In this document: one piece after another, positions 1 to 6,030 of the stretch | Position numbering within the stretch: the stretch's first letter is position 1 | Layout: each line of letters opens with the position of its first letter | DNA from: an uncultured Clostridia bacterium | Lineage (GTDB): Bacteria; Bacillota; Clostridia; Oscillospirales; Oscillospiraceae | Reading direction: 5' to 3' | DNA: 6,042 nt | Assembly (NCBI GenBank): GCA_937907975.1 | Contig: CALEQS010000077.1 | Location: forward strand, 1-6,042 | Made by a program: the position numbers and the translations under genes | Notes under the pieces: model-generated | What the model saw: only the letters and a program-made list of their open reading frames with translations | The model's database searches: none | What the model was told of the DNA's origin: nothing

Positions 1-125
1 CCACCACGAACCGCAACTTTGTGGGCCGTATGGGCCATGTGGAGTCCAAGGTCATTCTGGCCAGTCCCACTGTGGCGGCGGCTTCTGCCGTGGCTGGCTG
101 CCTGGCCGACCCGGCGGATCTGTGA
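1..125 (+). CDS. leuC: 3-isopropylmalate dehydratase large subunit, C-terminal end only (partial)
   Basis: The frame beginning at base 3 is open from the window edge and encodes 40 residues before TGA at 123-125. They start TTNRNFVGRMGH and continue through VILASPTVAAASAVAG. The TxNRNFxGRMG segment followed by a 'LASPxxxAASA' helix is the typical C-terminal end of LeuC and other aconitase-superfamily large subunits; the Arg/Asn residues belong to the substrate-binding part of the family active site. LeuC carries the [4Fe-4S] cluster and, with LeuD, isomerises 2-isopropylmalate to 3-isopropylmalate in the cytoplasm. The cluster cysteines lie upstream of the window and cannot be checked. The stop is 17 nt before the leuD start, as in a leuCD operon. 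The gene is cut by the window edge, not visibly truncated. Confidence 0.93.
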   Translation, partial: TTNRNFVGRMGHVESKVILASPTVAAASAVAGCLADPADL

Positions 126-126
126 G

Positions 127-134
127 AAGGGAGG
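127..134 (+). promoter_or_regulatory. ribosome binding site that fixes the leuD start
   Basis: AAGGGAGG lies 8 nt before ATG at 143, an ideal Shine-Dalgarno spacing. A longer reading could begin at GTG 122, but that codon overlaps the leuC stop, has no site of its own, and would place this purine tract inside the coding region. ATG 143 is therefore the better start. Confidence 0.85.
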
Positions 135-142
135 ATGTAACT

Positions 143-631
143 ATGTCTAAGATCTATGTCTATGGCGATAACGTGGATACCGATGTCATTATCGCGGCAC
201 GCTATCTGAATGATCCCGATGAGCGCAATCTGGCGGCTCACTGCATGGAGGATATTGACCCCCAGTTTTCATCTACTGTGGAGAAGGGCGATATTATTGT
301 GGGCGGTGCCAACTTTGGCTGCGGCTCTTCCCGCGAGCACGCACCTCTGGCCATCAAGGCCAGCGGCGTCAAGTGTGTTATTGCCGCGTCCTTTGCCCGC
401 ATTTTCTACCGCAACGCCATCAATATCGGCTTTCCTATTATGGAGTGCCCGGAGGCTGCCGCTGAGATCAAGGCCGGAGACAGCGTGAGCGTTGACTTCA
501 ATACCGGTAAGATCGTGGATGAGACCACCGGAAAGACCTATCAGGCGGCGCCGTTCCCGGAGTTTATCAACGGTATTATTGAAAACGGCGGCCTGATGAA
601 TTCTCTGAAGGCCAGAGGTCTGGCAAAGTAA
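143..631 (+). CDS. leuD: 3-isopropylmalate dehydratase small subunit
   Basis: This encodes 162 aa, the short LeuD form common in clostridia and archaea rather than the roughly 200 aa enterobacterial form. It is the swivelling small subunit that pairs with LeuC to convert 2-isopropylmalate to 3-isopropylmalate. Visible hallmarks are YGDNVDTDVI at residues 7-16, followed by the ARYLN loop at 19-23 that contributes to substrate choice in this family, then GANFGCGSSREHA at 55-67, whose GSSRE segment is the conserved active-site signature, and ASFARIFYRNAINIG at 82-96. The start at ATG 143 (MSKIYVYG) is set by the strong ribosome binding site just upstream. It lies 17 nt after leuC and 16 nt before leuB. 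Homoaconitase-type small subunits look similar, but the leuC and leuB neighbours settle the leucine role. Nothing is broken or missing. Confidence 0.95.
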   Translation: MSKIYVYGDNVDTDVIIAARYLNDPDERNLAAHCMEDIDPQFSSTVEKGDIIVGGANFGCGSSREHAPLAIKASGVKCVIAASFARIFYRNAINIGFPIMECPEAAAEIKAGDSVSVDFNTGKIVDETTGKTYQAAPFPEFINGIIENGGLMNSLKARGLAK

Positions 632-647
632 AAAGGGGAGAAGAAAG

Positions 648-1721
648 ATGGAATTTAAAATTGCTCTGATCCGCGGTGACGGTATTGGCCCCGAGGTGGT
701 CAATGGTGCTGTTACTGTCATCGATAAGGTGGCTGAGAAGTTCGGTCACAAGATTACCTATGTTGATGTGGACATGGGCGGCAACGCCACCGACAAGTAC
801 GGCGTCAGCTATCCTGAGGGGACTGCCAAGAAGTGCAAGGCCTGCGATGCCGTTCTGCTGGGCGCTGTCGGCGGCCCCAAGTGGGGGCCGGACAAACCTG
901 CGGGGCAGCGCCCTGAGACTGCGCTGCTGGCTATCCGCAAGGATCTGGGCCTGTTCGCCAATCTGCGTCATGCCACTCTGCGCCCCGCTCTGATCGATGC
1001 CTGCCCTCTGAAGGATGAGATCGCCCAGAAGGGGATCGATATTATGATGGTGCGTGAGCTGATCGGCGGTATATACTTCGGCAAGCGGGACCGCTACGAG
1101 ACCGCTGACCGGGGGATTGAGTGCACCGACCTGATGGCCTACTCCGAAATGGAGATCGAGCGCGTCGGGCGTCAGGCCTTTGAGTTGGCTATGAAGCGCC
1201 GCAAGAAGGTCACCAGCGTGGACAAGGCCAATGTGCTGGAGACCTCCCGTCTGTGGCGCAGCGTGATGCACCGCCTGGCAAAGGAGTATCCAGAGGTGGA
1301 GTACGAGGACTACCTGGTGGACAACACCGCCATGCAGCTCGTGCGGGATCCGTCTCAGTTCGATGTGGTCGTGACCGAGAATATGTTCGGTGACATTTTG
1401 TCCGACGAAGCATCTATGATCACCGGCTCCCTGGGAATGCTGCCTTCCGCTTCTATTGGCGCGCAGGCTCCCGGCCTTTATGAGCCCATCCACGGCAGTG
1501 CTCCCGATATTGCCGGTCAGGACAAGGCCAATCCCATTGCCACGATCTTGTCTGTTGCAATGATGTTCAAATATTCCTTCAATCTGCCTGAGGAAGCTGC
1601 TGCAATTGAGCGGGCAGTGGATGCGGTGCTGGCTGAGGGCTGGCATACTCCGGATATTGCCGGTCAGGGTGATCCGGTCGGCACCAAACGCATGAGTGCG
1701 CTGATTTGCGAGCATATTTGA
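648..1721 (+). CDS. leuB: 3-isopropylmalate dehydrogenase
   Basis: This 357 aa protein is full length for LeuB. It catalyses the NAD-dependent oxidation and decarboxylation of 3-isopropylmalate to 2-ketoisocaproate, the last step before transamination to leucine, in the cytoplasm as a dimer. It opens with IALIRGDGIGPEV (residues 5-17), the family N-terminus. The expected substrate residues are present: Arg97 and Arg107 in the AIRKDLGLFANLRH stretch, Arg136 in VRELIGGIYFG, Tyr143, Lys193 in VDKANVLETS, and the metal-binding aspartates Asp225 (VDNTAMQLV), Asp249 and Asp253 (GDILSDEAS). EPIHGSAPDIAG (279-290) is the NAD-binding loop, and its Asp287 fits NAD rather than NADP use. LGLFANLR and RELIGG separate it from isocitrate and tartrate dehydrogenases. 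GGGGAG at 635-640 lies 7 nt before ATG. An intrinsic terminator follows, so it is the last gene of the leu operon. Confidence 0.96.
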   Translation: MEFKIALIRGDGIGPEVVNGAVTVIDKVAEKFGHKITYVDVDMGGNATDKYGVSYPEGTAKKCKACDAVLLGAVGGPKWGPDKPAGQRPETALLAIRKDLGLFANLRHATLRPALIDACPLKDEIAQKGIDIMMVRELIGGIYFGKRDRYETADRGIECTDLMAYSEMEIERVGRQAFELAMKRRKKVTSVDKANVLETSRLWRSVMHRLAKEYPEVEYEDYLVDNTAMQLVRDPSQFDVVVTENMFGDILSDEASMITGSLGMLPSASIGAQAPGLYEPIHGSAPDIAGQDKANPIATILSVAMMFKYSFNLPEEAAAIERAVDAVLAEGWHTPDIAGQGDPVGTKRMSALICEHI

Positions 1722-1752
1722 TATTTTGCATCGCATAAAATTCAAATGATTG

Positions 1753-1792
1753 AAAAATCGGATTGCATAGAAAACGTGCAGTCCGATTTTTT
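1753..1792 (+). terminator. intrinsic terminator of the leu operon
   Basis: The left arm AAAAATCGGATTGCA (1753-1767) pairs with TGCAGTCCGATTTTT (1777-1791), giving 15 pairs with one G-T wobble around a 9 nt loop, and the 3' arm runs into six T residues (1787-1792). It begins 31 nt after the leuB stop and ends before the next promoter, so it should stop leu transcripts rather than attenuate the aminotransferase. The A tract opposite the T tract would allow it to work on the other strand too, though no convergent gene is present. Confidence 0.9.
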
Positions 1793-1812
1793 GTAATTTG
1801 TCAGATTTGCTA

Positions 1813-1841
1813 TTGCAATTTTGCAAGACGGGGATTATAAT
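1813..1841 (+). promoter_or_regulatory. sigma-A-type promoter for the aminotransferase gene
   Basis: A perfect -10 box TATAAT at 1836-1841 is preceded at exactly 17 nt by TTGCAA at 1813-1818, which matches four of six positions of the TTGACA -35 consensus. Transcription would start near 1848 and give a leader of roughly 35 nt before ATG 1882, too short for a T-box or riboswitch. The promoter lies just after the leu terminator, which supports an independent unit. An imperfect inverted repeat overlaps it and is listed separately. Confidence 0.75.
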
Positions 1842-1854
1842 AATGCAAAAATTG
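1816..1854. repeat. imperfect inverted repeat spanning the aminotransferase promoter
   Basis: CAATTTTGCA at 1816-1825 is the reverse complement of TGCAAAAATTG at 1844-1854 except for one extra A in the right arm. The arms overlap the -35 element on one side and the likely transcription start on the other, with the -10 box between them. The left side also contains TTGCAA twice (1813-1818 and 1821-1826), a hexamer that is itself palindromic. The position suits a repressor operator, but the arms are AT-rich and the match could be chance. No known regulator's site is recognised. Confidence 0.4.
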
Positions 1855-1881
1855 TGAATCGTTTGGAGGTTCTATAAAAAT

Positions 1882-3069
1882 ATGAAACCGATTTCCAGCA
1901 TTGCAAAGGGCATTTCTCCATCCGCCACGATGGCTATCGACTCTATGGCCAAGCAGATGAAGGCCAGCGGCATCGATGTGATCTCTTTTGGCGCCGGTGA
2001 GCCCGATTTTAACACTCCTGAACACATTAAAGAGGCAGGCATTACTGCCATCAAGAACAATCAGACCCGTTATACGCCCTCTACCGGCATTCTGCCTCTG
2101 CGCGAGGCGATTTGTGACCGCATTCTGAAGGATACCGGTGTGCACTATGCACCCAGCCAGATCTGCGTGACCAGCGGCGCAAAGCACAATGTTTACATTG
2201 CGCTTCAGGCTATTATCAACGCCGGCGAGGAGGTCATCCTGCCCGCGCCTTACTGGGTGACCTACGCTGAAGCGATCCGCATGGCCGGCGGTGTTCCCGT
2301 GATCGTGGAGACAACGGAGGCGACCGGCTTCAAGCTGACCCCTGAAATGCTCAGCGATGCGATCACGCCCCGCACCAAGGCAGTCATTCTGACCAACCCT
2401 TCCAACCCCACCGGTATGGTCTATGACCGTGAGGAGCTGCAGGCGCTGGCCAATGTGATCCAGCGCTATGACCTCTATGTCATCAGTGATGAGATCTACT
2501 ATATGCTCTGCTATGACAAACCTTTTGTCAGCATTGCCTCTCTGAGTGAGGATCTGCAGGAGCGCACCATTATGATCAACGGTGTGTCCAAGTCCTATGC
2601 CATGACCGGCTGGCGTATTGGCTACGCTGCCGCCAATGCGGAGATCGCCAAGGCGATGGGCAATTATCTGAGTCATTCCACCGGCTCTCCCTGCAGCATT
2701 TCTCAGCAGGCTGCGCTGGCCGCATTCGGTGAGAGCCAGGAGCCCAGCTATGAGATGAAGAAGGCCTTTGATGAGCGCCGCAAGTATTTCTATGAGCGGG
2801 TGCAGAACATTCCCGGCGTCAGCTGCCTGATGCCTGAGGGTGCATTCTATATCTTCATGAATATCAAAGAACTACTGGGCAAGACCATCAAGGGCATTAA
2901 GATCAACAATTCCAATGATTTTGCTTCCGCTTTCCTGGAGAAGGGTCTGGTTGCTGTCGTTCCCGGAAGCGCCTTCGGCGCTGACGGCTATGTCCGCTGG
3001 TCCTATGCCACCTCTATGGAGAATATCAAGGAAGGTCTTGACCGGCTGGAGAAGTTCCTGGCTGATTGA
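1882..3069 (+). CDS. class I PLP-dependent aminotransferase, aspartate aminotransferase type (subgroup Ib, AspB-like)
   Basis: This 395 aa protein has the full length of a fold-type I aminotransferase. Family residues visible include GAGEPDF (37-43), TRYTPSTGI (62-70, with the Tyr that reaches the PLP of the partner subunit), PYWVTY (123-128, Trp125 stacking on the cofactor ring), NPSNPTG (172-178, Asn175), SDEIYY (202-207, Asp203 pairing with the pyridine nitrogen and Tyr206), and SKSYAMTGWRIGY (236-248) with the Schiff-base Lys237 and phosphate-binding Arg245. VRWSYAT carries Arg372 for the substrate alpha-carboxylate. Family knowledge points to aspartate/2-oxoglutarate transamination in the cytoplasm; SGAK (98-101) sits where the Thermus enzyme uses a lysine to bind the side-chain carboxylate. 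Related subgroup Ib enzymes also use prephenate, aromatic amino acids or alanine, so the exact substrate is inferred. GGAGG at 1865-1869 precedes ATG by a rather long 12 nt. It has its own promoter and terminator. Confidence 0.9.
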   Translation: MKPISSIAKGISPSATMAIDSMAKQMKASGIDVISFGAGEPDFNTPEHIKEAGITAIKNNQTRYTPSTGILPLREAICDRILKDTGVHYAPSQICVTSGAKHNVYIALQAIINAGEEVILPAPYWVTYAEAIRMAGGVPVIVETTEATGFKLTPEMLSDAITPRTKAVILTNPSNPTGMVYDREELQALANVIQRYDLYVISDEIYYMLCYDKPFVSIASLSEDLQERTIMINGVSKSYAMTGWRIGYAAANAEIAKAMGNYLSHSTGSPCSISQQAALAAFGESQEPSYEMKKAFDERRKYFYERVQNIPGVSCLMPEGAFYIFMNIKELLGKTIKGIKINNSNDFASAFLEKGLVAVVPGSAFGADGYVRWSYATSMENIKEGLDRLEKFLAD

Positions 3070-3086
3070 GTTTAGACACGATACCT

Positions 3087-3116
3087 AAAGGGCTGTCCGT
3101 CAAGGACAGCCCTTTT
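3087..3116 (+). terminator. intrinsic terminator after the aminotransferase gene
   Basis: A perfect 12-pair stem, AAAGGGCTGTCC (3087-3098) with GGACAGCCCTTT (3104-3115), closes a 5 nt loop GTCAA and ends in a short TTTT run followed by ATAT. It begins 18 nt after the stop codon. The GC-rich stem is strong although the T tract is short. It separates this gene from purB. Confidence 0.9.
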
Positions 3117-3157
3117 ATATGCAGTGCAGATTCTTGACCTGTTTTTTCTGGAGATGG

Positions 3158-3186
3158 TTTTCAATTATCCCGATGCGTGTTATAAT
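3158..3186 (+). promoter_or_regulatory. extended -10 promoter for purB
   Basis: TATAAT at 3181-3186 is preceded by TG at 3178-3179 with one base between, an extended -10 element. A weaker -35, TTTTCA at 3158-3163 (four of six consensus bases), lies 17 nt upstream. The predicted start near 3193 leaves a leader of about 50 nt before purB. I see no riboswitch-like folding or clear PurR box in that leader. The promoter falls inside an in-frame upstream extension of the purB reading frame, which argues against starting purB earlier. Confidence 0.78.
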
Positions 3187-3227
3187 AAACTGTATTTTTA
3201 CGCTGTCAATTCGTTCAGCAGACAAAT

Positions 3228-3233
3228 AAGGAG
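3228..3233 (+). promoter_or_regulatory. ribosome binding site that fixes the purB start
   Basis: AAGGAG lies 10 nt before ATG 3244. The same frame stays open back to a GTG at 3124, but that codon immediately follows the terminator hairpin, has no Shine-Dalgarno site and lies upstream of the promoter, so the 40-residue extension should not be translated. Confidence 0.85.
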
Positions 3234-3243
3234 CGATCAAACT

Positions 3244-4698
3244 ATGAGAAATACTTATGAAAGCCCTTTGGCCTCCCGCTATGCCAGCAAAGAAATGCTG
3301 TATATCTTTTCTCCCGACAAGAAATTCTCCACCTGGCGCCGGCTCTGGATCGCCCTTGCCCGGGCGGAGATGGAGCTTGGCCTGACCAATGAGGATGGCA
3401 CTCCTACCATCACGCAGGACATGATCGATGAGATGGAGGCCCATGTGACCGACATCGACTACGAGATGGCTGCGCAGGAGGAGAAGAAGCTCCGCCATGA
3501 CGTCATGGCCCATGTGCACACCTTCGGCCATCAGTGCCCCAAGGCAGCCGGTATCATTCATCTGGGCGCCACCAGCTGCTATGTAGGTGACAACACCGAT
3601 ATTATCCAGATGCGCGAGGGTCTGGAACTGGTGCGCGATAAGCTGGTTCAGGTGCTGAATGCCCTTGGCAAGTTTGCTGCGCGCTATAAGGCACTTCCCA
3701 CACTGGGCTTTACTCATTTTCAGGCCGCTCAGATGGTAACGGTCGGCAAGCGTGCCACGCTCTGGATGAATGAGCTGCTGATGGATCTGGAGGAGGTCGA
3801 GTACCGTATTGATCACCTGAAGCTGCTGGGCAGCAAGGGCACCACCGGTACGCAGGCCAGTTTCATGGAACTGTTTGACGGAGATACGGACAAGATCAAA
3901 GCACTGGAGCAGAAGATCGCCGATGAGATGGGCTTCAAGGCGGTCGTTCCGGTTTCCGGTCAGACCTATTCCCGGAAGGTAGACGCCGCTGTGCTGTCCA
4001 CGCTGTCTGGCATTGCCCAGTCTGCCTCCAAATTTGCTACCGATGTGCGCCTGCTGTGCCACATGAAGGAGATCGAGGAGCCTTTCGAGAAGAATCAGAT
4101 CGGGTCCTCTGCTATGCCCTATAAGCGCAATCCTATGCGCAGTGAGCGCATCTGCTCTCTGGCCCGCTATGTGATCGCCGATGCGGCCAACCCCGCCATC
4201 ACTTCTGCGACCCAGTGGTTTGAGCGCACGCTGGACGACTCTGCCAATAAGCGTATCTCCGTGCCTGAGGCATTCCTGTCCATCGACGCGATCCTGAACA
4301 TCTATCTGAATGTGGCCTCCGGTCTGATCGTCCACGAGAAGGTCATCGCCAAGCATATTCAGGAGGAGCTGCCCTTTATGGCTTCTGAGAATATCATGAT
4401 GGATGCTGTCCGCCGCGGCGGAGACCGCCAGGTGCTCCATGAGGAGATCCGTAAAATGTCTATTGAGGCGGGCCGCGTCGTCAAGGAAGAAGGCGGCCAG
4501 AACAATCTGCTGGAGCTGATCGCCCAGAACCCTATGTTTGGTATGTCTCTGGAGGAGATCTCTGCCCATATGGATCCATCCCTGTATATCGGCCGCTGCC
4601 CGCAGCAGGTAGATGAGTTTTTGGCGGACTTTATCCAGCCTAAGCTGGATAAGTATGCCGATGCCCTCAAGGCTGACGCGGTGGAGCTGACCGTCTGA
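3244..4698 (+). CDS. purB: adenylosuccinate lyase, long form resembling the animal enzyme
   Basis: This 484 aa protein belongs to the fumarase/aspartase superfamily. PurB splits SAICAR to AICAR and adenylosuccinate to AMP, releasing fumarate each time, as a cytoplasmic tetramer. It begins with the conserved YESPLASRYAS (residues 5-15). LRHDVMAHVHTFGH (83-96) and GATSCYVGDNTD (108-119) form active-site segments; TLGFTHFQ (153-160) carries the probable catalytic His158; KGTTGTQASF (198-207) follows; and QIGSSAMPYKRNPMRSER (285-302) is the superfamily signature loop with the catalytic serine at 288/289. QWFERTLDDSAN (324-335) and the C-terminal helical domain are complete. At 484 aa it is much longer than Bacillus PurB (about 430 aa) and equals, from memory, the human ADSL length, with many identical blocks. 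It has its own promoter; an AI-2E-family gene follows after a 51 nt gap. Argininosuccinate lyase and fumarase are excluded by these motifs. Confidence 0.96.
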   Translation: MRNTYESPLASRYASKEMLYIFSPDKKFSTWRRLWIALARAEMELGLTNEDGTPTITQDMIDEMEAHVTDIDYEMAAQEEKKLRHDVMAHVHTFGHQCPKAAGIIHLGATSCYVGDNTDIIQMREGLELVRDKLVQVLNALGKFAARYKALPTLGFTHFQAAQMVTVGKRATLWMNELLMDLEEVEYRIDHLKLLGSKGTTGTQASFMELFDGDTDKIKALEQKIADEMGFKAVVPVSGQTYSRKVDAAVLSTLSGIAQSASKFATDVRLLCHMKEIEEPFEKNQIGSSAMPYKRNPMRSERICSLARYVIADAANPAITSATQWFERTLDDSANKRISVPEAFLSIDAILNIYLNVASGLIVHEKVIAKHIQEELPFMASENIMMDAVRRGGDRQVLHEEIRKMSIEAGRVVKEEGGQNNLLELIAQNPMFGMSLEEISAHMDPSLYIGRCPQQVDEFLADFIQPKLDKYADALKADAVELTV

Positions 4699-4739
4699 GC
4701 TGCGCTTTTTGCGGATAGATGATCTTTCAGATCAGATGC

Positions 4740-4743
4740 GGAG
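4740..4743 (+). promoter_or_regulatory. weak ribosome binding site for the AI-2E-family gene
   Basis: GGAG sits 6 nt before ATG 4750. The frame also contains TTG at 4747, directly before that ATG, but only the ATG is suitably placed (the site would be 3 nt from the TTG). The true start is most likely ATG 4750. The site is weaker than those of the other genes here. Confidence 0.55.
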
Positions 4744-4749
4744 ATTTTG

Positions 4750-6030
4750 ATGAAAGAAAAATATCAAAAGTACATTGCGTGGGGGCTGACCGCATTCTGT
4801 GTGATCGCATCCAGTATTCTGCTCTTTTTCCTGCTGTACAAGCTGAATGCGATCAAAGCGGCGGTAAAAGGCTTTATGCAGATCCTGGAGCCCTTCCTCG
4901 TAGGAGCTTTGATCGCGTACCTGCTCGCCCCAATCTATAATGCCCTTTTGCGCAATCTGGAACCGGTATTCAGAAAAAAACTCAAGCAGAAACTGTCCCA
5001 CGGATTTGCTGTCGGCATTTCGCTGTTTGTTTCGATCATGCTGGCCCTGCTGGTGGTCGTCGGTTTGTTTGCGTTGGTGGTGCCGCAGTTTATTAACAGC
5101 ATTGTAGGCATTATCAATTCACTGGATACCTATTCCAATAACATTGTCCACTGGCTCAATACTGCGCTGGCCGGACATCCGGATGTGGCAGCGCAGGTGG
5201 AATCGACCTTCCAGAGCATTTCGGACAGCTTTATGGATTGGGTCAATAATAAACTGGCCCCGAACGCCGAGGCGCTGCTCAAGTCCATCAGCAATCTGTC
5301 CACGGTACTGTCCGGCGTGGTCTCCGGTGTAAAAGTAGTCGTCCGCGTGATCAAGGACTTTATCATTGGCCAGATCGTGGCGGCCTATCTGCTGGTTTCC
5401 AAGCGGCACATGATCGGTCAGGTCAAGAAGATCACCTATGGCCTGCTGCCACGGAAGTCGGCCAACTATCTGGTTGCGGAGTTCCGCTATATTTCTGACG
5501 TATTCGGCGGCTTTATCCGTGGTAAGCTGATGGATTCTCTGATCATCGGTGTCATCTGCTTCGTCGGCTGTACGATCCTGCGTATTCCATATGCACTGGT
5601 CGTCAGCGTCATTGTGGGTGTTACCAATATTATTCCGTTCTTTGGCCCGTTCATCGGTGCCATTCCCAGTGCACTGCTGATCCTGCTGGACAGCCCGCTT
5701 AAATGCGTCTATTTTGTTATTTTTGTGCTTGCCCTTCAGCAGTTTGATGGAAACATCCTCGGTCCCAAAATTCTGGGCAATACGACCGGTTTGTCCTCGT
5801 TCTGGGTGCTGTTCTCCATTATGCTCTTTGGCGGCCTGTTTGGCTTTGTAGGCATGATCATTGCGGTGCCGCTCTTTGCAGTTATTTACTCGCTCATTTC
5901 GACCTATATCAATCATCGGTTGAAGAAACGTGAGCTGACGCAGGTGACAAAAGAGTACGAATTACTGGAGCAGATCGATGTCGGCAGCGGAAAATTTGTC
6001 CATATGCAGGATCCCGAGATCAAACAGTAA
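4750..6030 (+). CDS. AI-2E family transporter (PF01594-type polytopic membrane protein)
   Basis: This 426 aa integral membrane protein has the layout of the AI-2E family (TqsA/YdiK/YhhT/YtvI-like). Hydrophobic segments lie near residues 9-30, 45-66, 87-112 and 203-216, with a densely hydrophobic C-terminal half from about 263 to 388. Between about 118 and 195 is the amphipathic, soluble-looking region typical of the family. Family motifs are clear: GGFIRGKLMDSLIIG (253-267), YALVVSVIVGVTNIIPFFGP (281-300), where the IPxxGP turn is characteristic, QQFDGNILGPKILG (330-343) and FGFVGMIIAVPLFAVI (364-379). A charged tail (389-426) should face the cytoplasm. Members have been linked to autoinducer-2 export, Na+(Li+)/H+ antiport or unknown substrates, so the transported compound cannot be named. 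It follows purB by 51 nt without a visible promoter or intervening terminator, suggesting co-transcription. It is complete; only 12 nt follow. Confidence 0.9.
   Translation: MKEKYQKYIAWGLTAFCVIASSILLFFLLYKLNAIKAAVKGFMQILEPFLVGALIAYLLAPIYNALLRNLEPVFRKKLKQKLSHGFAVGISLFVSIMLALLVVVGLFALVVPQFINSIVGIINSLDTYSNNIVHWLNTALAGHPDVAAQVESTFQSISDSFMDWVNNKLAPNAEALLKSISNLSTVLSGVVSGVKVVVRVIKDFIIGQIVAAYLLVSKRHMIGQVKKITYGLLPRKSANYLVAEFRYISDVFGGFIRGKLMDSLIIGVICFVGCTILRIPYALVVSVIVGVTNIIPFFGPFIGAIPSALLILLDSPLKCVYFVIFVLALQQFDGNILGPKILGNTTGLSSFWVLFSIMLFGGLFGFVGMIIAVPLFAVIYSLISTYINHRLKKRELTQVTKEYELLEQIDVGSGKFVHMQDPEIKQ

Noticed and set aside
122..142. GTG start for leuD adding seven residues
   Set aside because: It overlaps the leuC stop, and the extension is made of the Shine-Dalgarno tract itself; ATG 143 has ideal spacing.
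576..1826. Long open frame on the minus strand (416 codons) across leuB
   Set aside because: It is the antisense shadow of a well-supported leuB. Its translation resembles no family I know, it runs through the leu terminator, and such frames are common opposite GC-rich coding DNA with strong codon bias.
1753..1881. Attenuator, T-box or riboswitch controlling the aminotransferase
   Set aside because: The only strong hairpin (1753-1792) lies upstream of the promoter, and the predicted transcript leader of about 35 nt is too short for such an element.
1810..2676. Minus-strand open frame of 288 codons opposite the aminotransferase
   Set aside because: It is antisense to a gene with all catalytic motifs intact and overlaps the promoter and leader; there is no domain support.
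3134..3139. TTGACC as the -35 element of purB
   Set aside because: It matches the consensus well but lies 41 nt upstream of the TATAAT box, too far for a sigma-A promoter; no suitable -10 sits 16-18 nt after it.
3201..3223. Possible PurR box or regulatory hairpin in the purB leader
   Set aside because: Only a CGAA-like half site on the minus strand (TTCG at 3211-3214) and a 4 bp GCTG/CAGC pairing with a 10 nt loop are present. Both are too weak to separate from chance.
3115..4569. Minus-strand open frame of 484 codons opposite purB
   Set aside because: It mirrors purB codon bias, has no recognisable domain, and extends across the purB promoter. That its length equals PurB is coincidence.
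5119..5916. Minus-strand open frame of 265 codons opposite the AI-2E-family gene
   Set aside because: It has a highly polar, Asp/Asn/Gln/His-rich composition expected from reading a hydrophobic membrane-protein gene backwards. There is no family resemblance.
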